DNA from: Fodinibius salsisoli
GTDB taxonomy: Bacteria > Bacteroidota > Rhodothermia > Balneolales > Balneolaceae
Assembly: GCF_026229185.1 (NCBI RefSeq)
Contig: NZ_JAGGJA010000010.1
Location: 62,001-126,000 of the forward strand
Direction: 5' to 3'
Length of the DNA: 64,000 nt
The notes beneath the pieces are model-generated. The model was not told where the DNA came from, did no database searches, and saw nothing but the letters and a program-made list of their open reading frames with translations. The position numbers were made by a program, and so were the translations under genes. Shown in pieces: positions 38,223 through 46,316 of this stretch. Numbering within the stretch: the stretch's first letter is position 1; every line of letters starts with the position of its first letter.

Positions 38223-38716
38223 CAATAAGGGAAAGTAATAGCGCCTAAAACTATCCAAAATAAGCTAAGAAAGAAGGGGATTATGGCAGCCAGCTTTGTA
38301 ATACTTGTTGGTTTATAGTACCAGGAAAATAAGCCGTGATAAGAAGCTTTTTGTTGCTTTTCGCTATAGGCAGAGCCTACGTAGCTATCTTTATACCACC
38401 AAAGGCGGTCATCAATTTGGGCGATTTTTTCAGCGATAAATTTGATGTCATCTCTGTATCCTTTTACTAATGCGCGGTCTTGGGCTCCAACAAAAAACCA
38501 TAGCAAGGAAATGAAAAGCCCGAGTACAGTGGGAATAATACTCAATTCAGCATTTTGGTTATTCGCATCAAATAGTAAATATCCCCAAAAACCAAATATG
38601 CCCGTCTGGACCGTAAGAAAAAAGTTAAATCGTGTCCACATTCTGCTGAAATGGGAGGTAAGGTAGTTTACTTTTAACTTATAATCCTCAATCAAGAAAT
38701 CTTCATATCCCATCAT
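38207..38716 (-). CDS. Small integral membrane protein, unknown function (RipA-like look)
   Basis: 169 residues with an amphipathic N-terminus (HFSRMWTRFNFFLTVQTGIF) and three hydrophobic helices: residues 30-50, 58-76 (SIIPTVLGLFISLLWFFVGA) and 140-160 (KLAAIIPFFLSLFWIVLGAI). The middle loop is charged. The MWTRFNFFLT motif recalls small membrane proteins labelled RipA-like, but I am not certain of that family. It lies downstream of the SnoaL-like gene on the same strand. Confidence 0.68.
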   Translation of the reverse strand: MMGYEDFLIEDYKLKVNYLTSHFSRMWTRFNFFLTVQTGIFGFWGYLLFDANNQNAELSIIPTVLGLFISLLWFFVGAQDRALVKGYRDDIKFIAEKIAQIDDRLWWYKDSYVGSAYSEKQQKASYHGLFSWYYKPTSITKLAAIIPFFLSLFWIVLGAITFPYWRVLF

Positions 38717-38857
38717 TACTGTGTTTTTATAGATAATTTTGCTTCTTCTTATGATATCTCCCGAATCCAGATATCTGAGCCAATGGCTTTTAGAGCCCCA
38801 TCTTTCATAAGTAGTAGCTTACCAATTTCGAGCTGGTGAGGCAAGCTGTTCATTTTT

Positions 38858-39184
38858 TTATAGCTCACGTCCCGTAAATACTTCGATCTCAGTGATCTTT
38901 TCATCTTTGAATCGCAGAAATTCAGCCATATTTCGAGCCGGATTTTCTTCACTCACCACCTTATAGCGTACCATAAACTCGGGATGGGCACCAAATATTT
39001 GCAGGTCTGTAGCCCAGCTTTGCCCGACCGAAGGCCAAATTTCTTCAATCATTTCATCCCTGTCGGTATAGGTAGCCCAATCACTAATATGAGTTAGATC
39101 CGTAGTTAACGTTTCTTTTAATGCTTCTTTGTCAGTCTCTTTATAGGATTGATAATACTGACGAATGATTTGCCTGTATTTCAT
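38858..39184 (-). CDS. SnoaL-like (NTF2-fold) domain protein
   Basis: 108 residues from the ATG at 39184, chosen because AGGAGG lies 6 bases upstream; a longer frame runs back into the preceding gene without a ribosome site. The NTF2-like pattern is visible: an N-terminal helix pair (RQYYQSYKETDKEALKETL), a beta core (PEFMVRYKVVSEE) and a closing strand FKDEKITEIEVFTG. Such proteins bind or turn over small molecules; no catalytic set is evident here. Confidence 0.75.
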   Translation of the reverse strand: MKYRQIIRQYYQSYKETDKEALKETLTTDLTHISDWATYTDRDEMIEEIWPSVGQSWATDLQIFGAHPEFMVRYKVVSEENPARNMAEFLRFKDEKITEIEVFTGREL

Positions 39185-39266
39185 ATTGTCCTCCTTTGTT
39201 TTGATATTTGAGTACAAGCTATAAACAATCCTTTCCAGGGAATTAAGTATCAGCTGTATCTTTACG

Positions 39267-40361
39267 TTACCATAACCGGGCAAGCAGGCGGTGCACATTT
39301 TTTGAATGCCAATAGTTTGTATGACTATTCAGGGGATTCCAGGCCGTTCGCAAGTGATAATCTTTTACATTGGGACTTTCTTCTACCATTGGCTCCACCG
39401 GAAATGAAATTGGATCATATTTATTCCACATATTTACCCAGAGGGGAGCCTCGGAATTTTTGCCATTGGCTGTCAACCCGAGGGAATCCAAGGGAATTCT
39501 GTTGCCGTATGCTAAATCCCTAATTCTTTTATCGCTTCGGAGAGCCATCATGGCAATGGGAGATCCCATTGTAATTAAGCGGCGTAATGTTAGTCGGTTA
39601 TCTTCTTTAATTGATTTAAGCGTTATCAAGCTTTTAACAAATGAGAGTGTATCTTCTAAGGCGGCATCTCCTTTGGTAAATGGCATTTCATGCTGTTCAC
39701 GAAGTTTCCTGAGTTCGGATATATTTTTTTCGAGTGCATTTGCTTCCTCCAATAACTCTGTCATGGATAGCTTATCCTCGGTGAATAGATAGTTGACCAA
39801 GTCAAATGCTACGACGGATCCGGCACTGTGACCAATAATGGTTATAGTAATGGTGCTGTCAGGGTCACTTAACAGGTTTCCTAAACGGTTGCCTATAAGG
39901 TGGTAAATTCTTGCCCTGATGGACTTTCTTCCATCCGAAGAGATATAGTAAAAAGCATCGGCCAGCCCATACAGCGCTAACTTTCGGATCGCTTTTTGGG
40001 GTAATAAGGTAAACCAATAACTGTCCGTAATGGCTTTGATGACCCGCTGTCCCAAATAGTGCTGAGCGTCTTTTAATCGGTGACTCGCACCGAGATTTTG
40101 AGCATCAGATTCCTGATACTCCCAACCCCATTCTGTAAAACAATGCTCAGCTTTATCCCACTCTTCTTGCTTATTTTCCTTTCGTAAGTATCGTTTAACC
40201 CCTGATTGCAGAGCTTCATACTCTTTCCTATGGGAGAGCTCCATTTTGCGTTGAGGATCCTGAATTTCTCTTAGATCTTCACCATCAATTACCTTAGCTA
40301 TCGTTGCCAGATTTTCATCCGGAGATATGCCATGTATATAAATGATCACTTGCTGATCCAT
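39267..40361 (-). CDS. Alpha/beta-hydrolase fold protein (lipase/esterase-like)
   Basis: 364 residues, no signal peptide, so probably cytoplasmic. It begins with the strand VIIYIHGISPDENL (oxyanion loop HG) and has the nucleophile elbow IIGHSAGSVVAFD (Ser near 179). A likely catalytic His lies in the terminal NSHTNYWHSKNVHRLL. A GGGAGGT ribosome site precedes ATG 40361. The long charged insert between strand 1 and the elbow (about residues 30-160) is unusual for a plain esterase. Substrate is unknown. Confidence 0.74.
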   Translation of the reverse strand: MDQQVIIYIHGISPDENLATIAKVIDGEDLREIQDPQRKMELSHRKEYEALQSGVKRYLRKENKQEEWDKAEHCFTEWGWEYQESDAQNLGASHRLKDAQHYLGQRVIKAITDSYWFTLLPQKAIRKLALYGLADAFYYISSDGRKSIRARIYHLIGNRLGNLLSDPDSTITITIIGHSAGSVVAFDLVNYLFTEDKLSMTELLEEANALEKNISELRKLREQHEMPFTKGDAALEDTLSFVKSLITLKSIKEDNRLTLRRLITMGSPIAMMALRSDKRIRDLAYGNRIPLDSLGLTANGKNSEAPLWVNMWNKYDPISFPVEPMVEESPNVKDYHLRTAWNPLNSHTNYWHSKNVHRLLARLW

Positions 40362-40567
40362 ATCTTACCTCCCTCAGTTATTGTTTTCCGGTAAACCAGA
40401 CGTTCCTCTTTCAATAGAAGATTAGTTGCAGAAACCTTTATGTGTTTTTTTACCCTGGGTTGACATTATTACTTCTGGCCTGCACACCGAGTCTTTGCAT
40501 AGCAGAGTGAGTGGGCACATCAAAACTCAAGGCCCTATTATTTAGCTGAGTTTAACATTTTACCCAA

Positions 40568-41797
40568 CTACTCATAAATAGATTTAGAGCTATACTTTAG
40601 CGGGGCAGTGAGCAGAGCTTTGGTTCCTTTTCCCGGTTGAGATATAATTTCCAGATTCCCACCAAGCATTTTCATGCGTTCTCGAATATTAAACAGTCCA
40701 AAGCCTCCTTTTTTTATTAGTGTGTTCTTTTCTCGCTTATAATTAAAACCCTTTCCGGTATCTCTTACGATTATTAGAATATGGTTATCTGCTCTTTTAA
40801 GTTTTATTGAGGCTTCAACTACATCGGTATGCTTGATAATGTTAAAGCATAATTCCCTGACACTCTCATATAAAACTTTATGGGTTTCTTCACTAACTGG
40901 CTTCTGTTGGCTATCATCCTCCACGGTAATTTCCAATTCATATTTTTCCATCTTTTGGGCCAGCCATTTTAACAGGTCCGCAATATTTTCATTTATATAT
41001 AAGGGCGGAGGCTTCAGCTCATTTACGAAATTTCGGGTATTCTTATTGGCCATAAGCAATACCTCCTTTATATCACTGATTTTTCCTAAAACGTCATCTT
41101 TGTGAGCCGAATTCTTTAATTGATCCAGTTTGATAATACTTAAATCTAACAATTGTCCCACATGGTCGTGAAGAAACCTGGCAATGTCATTGCGTTCCTT
41201 TTCTTTGGTACTATTTAATTGATAGGTTAGTGCTTGAAGTTGATCTTTATATTCTTCCAGCTTGGAGGTCCGTTCTTTAACCTTTCTATCAAGGATCTTA
41301 TTCATTTTTTTTAGCTTTTTTTGAGTCTGGACCCTTGAGGTTACTTCAATAGCGATATTGATTATTCCCCTGACATTGCCTTCAGAATCCCTAATCGGGC
41401 TAAATGTATAATCAAACCATGCCTTTTCAGGATTTTCATTGCGCAAGAGTATAAACTCAGCACTACCATAGAAGTCAGATTTCCCATTTAAAGCACGATT
41501 AATCTGGGGCTCGATGGTATCGCGGGCTTCAGACCAAATATCCAGGAAGGGGCGGCCGAGTGATTCTGGCTTTTTGCCCAGCAGGGGACGGTAGGCATTA
41601 TTATAAATACTGATTAAGTTTTTTCCCCACCCTATCACGATAGGAAAGTCGATTTCCAGGATGATATTGACGATATCAGACAGGGTGGAAGGCCAATCTT
41701 TTATAGGTCCCAAAGGGTTTTGTGACCAATCTTTTTCATGGATAAGCCTTCTTATTTCTCCTTTCTTTTTGGGCAATCCTGGCTGCTTACTTGGCAT
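40568..41797 (-). CDS. PAS-domain histidine kinase of the HisKA_3 (NarL/DegS) class
   Basis: Soluble sensor kinase, 409 residues from ATG 41797, which has GGGAGGAGG just upstream; the longer open frame to 41920 crosses a palindromic repeat and is unlikely to be translated. A PAS domain lies at about 35-165 (WGKNLISIYNNAYRPLLGKK), then a coiled coil, then the HisKA_3 dimerisation box ERNDIARFLHDHVGQ with the phospho-His near 211. The ATPase domain shows NIIKHT, DTGKGF and GGFGLFNIRERM. No membrane helix is seen. No response regulator is adjacent, so it is an orphan within this window. Confidence 0.86.
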   Translation of the reverse strand: MPSKQPGLPKKKGEIRRLIHEKDWSQNPLGPIKDWPSTLSDIVNIILEIDFPIVIGWGKNLISIYNNAYRPLLGKKPESLGRPFLDIWSEARDTIEPQINRALNGKSDFYGSAEFILLRNENPEKAWFDYTFSPIRDSEGNVRGIINIAIEVTSRVQTQKKLKKMNKILDRKVKERTSKLEEYKDQLQALTYQLNSTKEKERNDIARFLHDHVGQLLDLSIIKLDQLKNSAHKDDVLGKISDIKEVLLMANKNTRNFVNELKPPPLYINENIADLLKWLAQKMEKYELEITVEDDSQQKPVSEETHKVLYESVRELCFNIIKHTDVVEASIKLKRADNHILIIVRDTGKGFNYKREKNTLIKKGGFGLFNIRERMKMLGGNLEIISQPGKGTKALLTAPLKYSSKSIYE

Positions 41798-41870
41798 ATA
41801 ACCTCCTCCCAAAATTAATATAACCTGTTTAGGGGTTTGAATTTGTGGCAAATAACCGACATTTATCCCT

Positions 41871-42001
41871 CTTGTCATCTTGCCCCCAATCTCCCGATGC
41901 ATCGGAACGGTGGTAGCCAACGATGATCTACTGTCAGCTCATATCAACAGCCCCCAACTTTAGGAGATCCTGATCCCGAGCATTCGGGACAGGATGACAA
42001 G
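41871..42001. repeat. MITE/REP-like palindromic element
   Basis: A 131-base segment bounded by CTTGTCATC (41871-41879) and its exact inverse GATGACAAG (41993-42001). Inside are two smaller palindromes: CCGATGCATCGG (41894-41905) and CCCGA-GCAT-TCGGG (41975-41988). It has no coding capacity of note. It starts the 912-base stretch upstream of the histidine kinase that has no firm gene; other items there are listed at 42266 and 42592. Confidence 0.55.
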
Positions 42002-42265
42002 AAAGCTAGTTTCAACCGCTAAACGCGTTACCTAGACTATTATAAAAATATAAAAAAGTACCGAAACTTTATGCCTCTATCTTTAATTACCTGTTTGGGA
42101 AGGATAAATTCAATTAAAAAAAAGGCCGGTAATCGCACTAATAAGAATAAACTGGTGACAAACGGTTGCTATATGGACTACTGTGTTTGAACGAGGGAGG
42201 GACCCCTTAGAGCGCTGGTTACCCTGCTCTCAAGTCATTTTAGAGACTAGATCATTTATTTGATT

Positions 42266-42415
42266 TCATCTTGTTTTAAAGCACAAATAAACAAGAAAAG
42301 CAGTAATAAATATGGTAACTATATCAGAAATTAAAGTACCAATACCATATTCTGTTTTCTTTTTCCTGCTCTTGATAAATTCTTTACCCCTTAACATTAC
42401 AATTACCAACATCAT
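42266..42415 (-). CDS. Possible 49-residue membrane peptide, or remnant of a longer gene
   Basis: An open frame of 49 codons: start MMLVIVMLRGKEF, a basic middle (IKSRKKKTEYG) and a membrane helix (ISDIVTIFITAFLVYLCF). Upstream on the same strand another frame (AEFINDFFITIGIDPL) seems to belong to the same protein, displaced by one base near 42445, so this may be the tail of a frameshifted small membrane protein. There is no ribosome site at the ATG. It is unlike any family I know. Confidence 0.3.
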   Translation of the reverse strand: MMLVIVMLRGKEFIKSRKKKTEYGIGTLISDIVTIFITAFLVYLCFKTR

Positions 42416-42591
42416 TACGATGAATCCCACACCACTAAAGGATCAATACCAATAGTTATAAAAAAATCATTGATGAATTCAGCTAACGCCTCCCGTTTAA
42501 TTTGAAAAAATGTAAAGGACAAATTGGTTGAGTGTTTTTGAATTTAAAGTAAGCAGGCTAACGATATTGCACATAAACTGCCCCATGGAAT

Positions 42592-42622
42592 CTCCCGACG
42601 GGTCGGGAGGCCACGCAGTGGC
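42592..42622. repeat. Twin hairpin REP-like repeat
   Basis: CTCCCGAC-GG-GTCGGGAG (42592-42609) is followed directly by GCCAC-GCA-GTGGC (42610-42622). Both stems are perfect. The pair lies about 90 bases past the stop of the DUF5615 gene and could also act as a transcript-end structure for it. Confidence 0.6.
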
Positions 42623-42709
42623 ACCCCGGCGGGTCCAGTAGCGGTTATACCACCAAAGTAAGTAGTAATTTTCTTAGAGGTAATCTAAAGGCGGGTTAGG
42701 GACAACTGC

Positions 42710-43042
42710 CTATTTGATTTTACTAAATTGCCCCGACTCGTAATTTTTAATAACTGGTTCCAACTTTTCAATTAAAGGCAGAAGATCTTCATAAATATTT
42801 GTAGGTGCTATAAGAAGAAACACATGTATTTCAGAATTTTGAATAGGTTGCTGGAAACTCAAATTCCGATCACTTGTTATAAAAATATCAAAATCCTTTT
42901 CAGCTTTTGATAACAAAGGTCCATCTTTTGCACCGGCCCAATTCATCTCCGGGACTGTAGTTACATCAAAATCAGGATCTAATTCTTCAACTCTGTATTT
43001 CAATTTCTTAGGAAGGCATTCGTCCAATAGAATCTTAATCAT
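42710..43042 (-). CDS. DUF5615 PIN-like protein (putative toxin)
   Basis: 110 residues of the Mut7-C/DUF5615 PIN-like fold. Acidic positions typical of the family are LLDECLP at the start, GAKDGPLL in the middle and FITSDRNL later. The family is commonly paired with DUF433 proteins and is suspected to be an RNase toxin. Its start overlaps the upstream DUF433 stop by 4 bases, so the two are coupled. Toxicity has not been generally shown for this family. Confidence 0.85.
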   Translation of the reverse strand: MIKILLDECLPKKLKYRVEELDPDFDVTTVPEMNWAGAKDGPLLSKAEKDFDIFITSDRNLSFQQPIQNSEIHVFLLIAPTNIYEDLLPLIEKLEPVIKNYESGQFSKIK

Positions 43043-43254
43043 TGGGGCTGAAGAAGCTGATTTTTAAAGGATTCAAGTACTTCAATAGCTTGTTGACGGG
43101 AAACGGTAGGATAATCTTCTAAAAATTCCTGAACCGTATGATCAGCTTCTAAATATTCTATAAAAGTTTTAACAGGAACCCTTGTTCCTTTAAATACAGG
43201 AGTTCCACCAAGAATATCTTTTCGTTGTTCAATGAGTTTATTAGAAAGACTCAT
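43039..43254 (-). CDS. DUF433 protein (putative antitoxin)
   Basis: 71 residues. The DUF433 core is plain: RKDILGGTPVFKGTRVPVKT, then FLEDYPTVSRQQAIEVLE, a small winged-helix-like fold. In DUF433/DUF5615 pairs this partner is the presumed antitoxin and DNA-binding autoregulator. It comes first and overlaps its partner, the usual order. Confidence 0.86.
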   Translation of the reverse strand: MSLSNKLIEQRKDILGGTPVFKGTRVPVKTFIEYLEADHTVQEFLEDYPTVSRQQAIEVLESFKNQLLQPQ

Positions 43255-43664
43255 AACTTAGAATAAGAGTTAAGGAATTTACTTTTATCAAGATAAGCAA
43301 CGACTAAGTCATTTAGAAATTTCTTGAAAAGTTTAGCAGTTGCCCTAACGATTTGTGTATAATCGGCGTGCGGCGTGTTGTTGAATTAGCAACTAACGAA
43401 GGAAAGATACTCAGCGAGAAACGAATGACATGAGCCCCGTCTGGCCAAGACAAACCGGGAATTAGGATTTTTGGAAAGCTAAATTACTGCGATGCAGATT
43501 TTTGACGGTGTTAAGACTGCCCCAAGAAGAAGCTGAAAAATAGAATGCTATGTTGTACTCTGGGGGAATAGACAATACAGATAATGTCGATACATAACAG
43601 ATGTTATGTGTTTAAATGGAGGGAGATACATACAGATAAGTTGGGAAGAGGAAGGGAGAAAATG
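43255..43664. other. Gene-poor region between the DUF433 gene and tRNA-Val
   Basis: About 410 bases with no supported gene on either strand. It holds a near-repeat: TTAGCAGTTGCCCTAACGA at about 43336 and TTAGCAACTAACGA at about 43387, flanking a GC-rich patch (CGGCGTGCGGCGTG). This looks like debris of an inserted element, but I could not assign it. Confidence 0.4.
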
Positions 43665-43698
43665 AAAAAGCCCGAACTCATCACGAGCTAAGGCTTTT
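43665..43698 (-). terminator. Rho-independent terminator of the tRNA-Val gene
   Basis: Reading the minus strand, AAAAGCC (43698-43692) pairs with GGCTTTT (43672-43666), with a short inner CTC/GAG pairing, and the stem runs into a T-run. It begins 7 bases past the tRNA 3' end. Confidence 0.65.
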
Positions 43699-43704
43699 AT
43701 TACG

Positions 43705-43782
43705 TGGTGGGTGCTACTGGATTCGAACCAGTGACCTCTACCTTGTCGGGGTAGCGCTCTAAACCAACTGAGCTAAGCACCC
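43705..43782 (-). tRNA. tRNA-Val (anticodon GAC)
   Basis: Full cloverleaf on the minus strand: acceptor GGGTGCT/AGCACCC, D-arm GCTC...GAGC, anticodon stem CTACC/GGTAG, variable AGGTC, T-arm ACTGG-TTCGAAT-CCAGT, discriminator A and an encoded CCA. The anticodon loop is CCGACAA, giving anticodon GAC and Val identity (A73 and A35 agree). The base before the anticodon is C, not the near-universal U33. Confidence 0.92.
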
Positions 43783-43971
43783 AAAATTATTTGTCTTAAA
43801 TCCACAAATAACAAGAGCGGCTAATATAGGTATCTTTACGGCAATTTAGCAAACAATTATTACACTTATCTGCATTAGAAGCCGCGATGAAAGATTTGCT
43901 CCTTTTTGCTTTCAGCTGTAGCACAGGTTTTGTATTTTTGGGTTTGTATAAATTACGGTTTAAAATATTAT

Positions 43972-44427
43972 ATGTCTCAACGAAGAGAAGCACGAAAGGC
44001 AGTCTTACAAGCGCTTTACGCCAACGAAATAGGTAAAGGGCAATGGACTCAGATCATTCGGTCCGTCATAAAGCCTAAGATTAACAACAGTGATACCTTT
44101 TCATTTGCAGAAAAACTTTTTTTAAAAGTTGTCAATAACCAGGAAACCATTGATGAGGTTATCCAATCTCATATCAATAACTGGCGCATTGGGCGGTTAA
44201 ATAAAGTAGACTTGATGGTGTTGCGGCTGGCTATTGCAGAATTTTTATATTTTGAGCAGATTCCTACCAAGGTAACTATTAACGAAGCTATTGAAGTGGC
44301 TAAAAAGTTCTCGACACAGAAATCCGGGAATTTTGTTAATGGTATTCTCGATTCTGCTTTAAAACAGCTTCAGGATGACGGTCGCATCCAGAAAAAAGGT
44401 CGGGGACGTATTGAAACCTCTCTCTAA
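43972..44427 (+). CDS. nusB: Transcription antitermination protein NusB
   Basis: RNA-binding all-helical protein that joins NusE (S10) at boxA for rRNA transcription antitermination. 151 residues from ATG 43972 (MSQRREARKAVLQALYANE); a longer frame exists upstream, but this start matches the family N-terminus. The conserved LNKVDLMVLRLAIAEFLY and VTINEAIEVAKKFSTQKSGN blocks are present. The basic tail KKGRGRIE extends slightly past the usual end. Confidence 0.95.
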   Translation: MSQRREARKAVLQALYANEIGKGQWTQIIRSVIKPKINNSDTFSFAEKLFLKVVNNQETIDEVIQSHINNWRIGRLNKVDLMVLRLAIAEFLYFEQIPTKVTINEAIEVAKKFSTQKSGNFVNGILDSALKQLQDDGRIQKKGRGRIETSL

Positions 44428-44454
44428 TGAGAAATAAGTATTGGGTTTATTAGC

Positions 44455-45120
44455 GTGGACAAGCAAAAATACATAGCGATAGGAGATATCCATGGATGTT
44501 TCCAAACAATGAAGGCCCTGATTAATAAATTAGACGGCTTTTATGATCGCACTTTTGTATTTGTAGGAGACTATATAGACCGGGGACCGGGCTCAAAGCA
44601 GGTGGTGGATTTTTTGCTTGACTTTAGAAAGCAGGTCGATTGCATCTTTTTACGGGGCAACCACGAGCAGATGATGCTCGATGCCATTGACAAGGGGGAG
44701 ATGCATCTCTGGTTGATGAATGGAGGCGACACCACCGTGAGCTCTTATAAAGTTGACAGCCGACGCTTTAACCTTCCGGATGAGCACGACCAGTTTTATC
44801 GATCTACGGAGTTTTACTACGATACCCCCAACTTCTTTTTTGTTCATGCGGGCTTATCGCCATCCAAAACCATTAGTGAGTCAATCCTGGATGAGAAACA
44901 AGTACAGCAATTTTTGTGGGAGCGTTCGCATTTGAACACGGCAAAAAAGCCCTGGGAGAAGCCCGTCGTCTTTGGGCATACACCACGCCCAAGCCCTACC
45001 AATGAGTCTCAAATGATTGGCATTGATACCGGCTGTGTATATAACCGGAGAGGTTATGGAAAGCTTACGGCCGTCAAGCTGCCCGAGAAAGAGTTCATTC
45101 AACAGGATTGTATCGATTAA
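44455..45120 (+). CDS. PPP-family metallophosphatase (serine/threonine phosphatase-like)
   Basis: Cytoplasmic two-metal phosphatase, 221 residues, starting at GTG 44455. The three metal motifs are GDIHGCF (residue 8), GDYIDRGPGS (about 37) and LRGNHEQM (about 64), followed by the later His motifs VFGHTP and GIDTGCVYN. These match bacterial PPP enzymes of the PrpA or lambda-phosphatase kind, which act on phosphoproteins or diadenosine tetraphosphate. It follows nusB by 27 bases; its real substrate is unknown. Confidence 0.88.
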   Translation: MDKQKYIAIGDIHGCFQTMKALINKLDGFYDRTFVFVGDYIDRGPGSKQVVDFLLDFRKQVDCIFLRGNHEQMMLDAIDKGEMHLWLMNGGDTTVSSYKVDSRRFNLPDEHDQFYRSTEFYYDTPNFFFVHAGLSPSKTISESILDEKQVQQFLWERSHLNTAKKPWEKPVVFGHTPRPSPTNESQMIGIDTGCVYNRRGYGKLTAVKLPEKEFIQQDCID

Positions 45121-45151
45121 TTAATTTTAAAATTTTAGTAACTGAGTTTTC

Positions 45152-46246
45152 ATGAGCTTACGATGTGGAATAGTTGGATTACCTAATGTTGGAAAATCCA
45201 CCCTTTTTAATGCCTTGAGTGATGCCGGAGCAGATGCGGCGAACTTTCCTTTCTGTACCATCGATCCCAATGTAGGGGTCGTGCCGGTGCCCGATGAGCG
45301 ACTGGACAATCTGCACGAAATTGTCGGATCCAAAGAAAAGATTCCTACCAGTGTAGAATTTGTGGATATTGCCGGCCTGGTAAAAGGGGCCTCCGAAGGT
45401 AAAGGGAAGGGTAATGCGTTCTTGTCACACATCAGGGAGGTAGATCTCATTGTGCATGTAGTGCGCTGTTTCCAGGATGAAAATGTCATCCACGTGGAGG
45501 GCGATGTAGATCCCCAAAGAGATATTCACATCATCGAGGATGAGCTTATCCTTAAAGATCTTGAATCCGTGGAGAAGCGGCTGGAAAGCCTCAAGAAAGC
45601 TGCCAAGAGTGGAGACAAAGAGGATGTCCGCAAGCTTGAAATTGTACAAGGCTTAAAAGAGCATCTGGAAGTGGGTAATGCAGCACGTACATACGAGGTT
45701 TCTGAGGAAGAACGACAAGCCTACCGTGAACTGTTTTTGCTTTCCGAAAAGCCGGTTCTATATGCCTGCAATGTCTCAGAAGATGATCTCGATTCCGGGA
45801 ACGACTGGGTAGATGAGGTCCGGGAGATTGCGGCTGAATTTGAGGATGAAGTCGTAACGTTTTGTGCAAAGATAGAGTCTGAGATTGCCGAGCTGCCCGA
45901 GGATGAAAAACAGCTTTTCCTGGAAGAGTTGGGGATTTCCAGTGCGGGATTAGATCGACTTATTCAGGCTGCTTACGAAGAACTGGGACTGATTACTTAT
46001 TTTACCTCCGGACCAAAGGAATCCCGGGCATGGACCGTTCGCAAGGGATCTACTGCACCGGAAGCTGCGGGCGTAATTCACAGTGATTTCGAACGTGGAT
46101 TCATCCGTGCCGAGACTGTTAGCTATGAAACGTATAAAGAGTTGGGATCCGAGAAGGCCGTTAAAGATGCGGGTGAAATGCGCCAGGAAGGAAAAGATTA
46201 CATTGTTCAGGATGGCGATGTCATGCTCTTCCGTTTTAATGTATAA
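45152..46246 (+). CDS. ychF: Redox-regulated ribosome-associated ATPase/GTPase YchF
   Basis: Obg-family P-loop NTPase, 364 residues. G1 is [14 protein letters not shown] (residue 8), G3 is [20 protein letters not shown], and the C-terminal TGS domain includes [29 protein letters not shown]-like sequence (here [15 protein letters not shown]). The nucleotide-specificity motif reads YACN, the NxxE-type ATP preference of YchF. It is near-universal in bacteria. Confidence 0.96.
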   Translation: MSLRCGIVGLPNVGKSTLFNALSDAGADAANFPFCTIDPNVGVVPVPDERLDNLHEIVGSKEKIPTSVEFVDIAGLVKGASEGKGKGNAFLSHIREVDLIVHVVRCFQDENVIHVEGDVDPQRDIHIIEDELILKDLESVEKRLESLKKAAKSGDKEDVRKLEIVQGLKEHLEVGNAARTYEVSEEERQAYRELFLLSEKPVLYACNVSEDDLDSGNDWVDEVREIAAEFEDEVVTFCAKIESEIAELPEDEKQLFLEELGISSAGLDRLIQAAYEELGLITYFTSGPKESRAWTVRKGSTAPEAAGVIHSDFERGFIRAETVSYETYKELGSEKAVKDAGEMRQEGKDYIVQDGDVMLFRFNV

Positions 46247-46269
46247 TCATCCCGATAGAATTTTTATAG

Positions 46270-46301
46270 ACCGTCAGATGGCTGTTAGGCCGTCCGACGG
46301 T
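46270..46301. terminator. Hairpin between the convergent ychF and SPOR genes
   Basis: CCGTCAGATGGC (46271-46282) pairs with GCCGTCCGACGG (46289-46300) over 12 positions with one mismatch and one wobble, around a 6-base loop. A position between two converging genes fits a bidirectional terminator. T-runs are weak. Confidence 0.5.
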
Positions 46302-46316
46302 TAATAAAACAGGTTA

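Noticed and set aside
38749-38853. 34-codon minus-strand frame after the SnoaL-like gene
   Set aside because: Too short to support; no ribosome site and no known match.
41797-41920. Longer N-terminus of the histidine kinase
   Set aside because: It runs through a palindromic repeat, whereas ATG 41797 has a strong ribosome site.
43336-43410. Integron attC site
   Set aside because: The core sites do not fit the attC consensus and no integrase is visible.
43796-43993. Minus-strand open frame overlapping the nusB start
   Set aside because: It overlaps nusB antisense and has no ribosome site or recognisable family.
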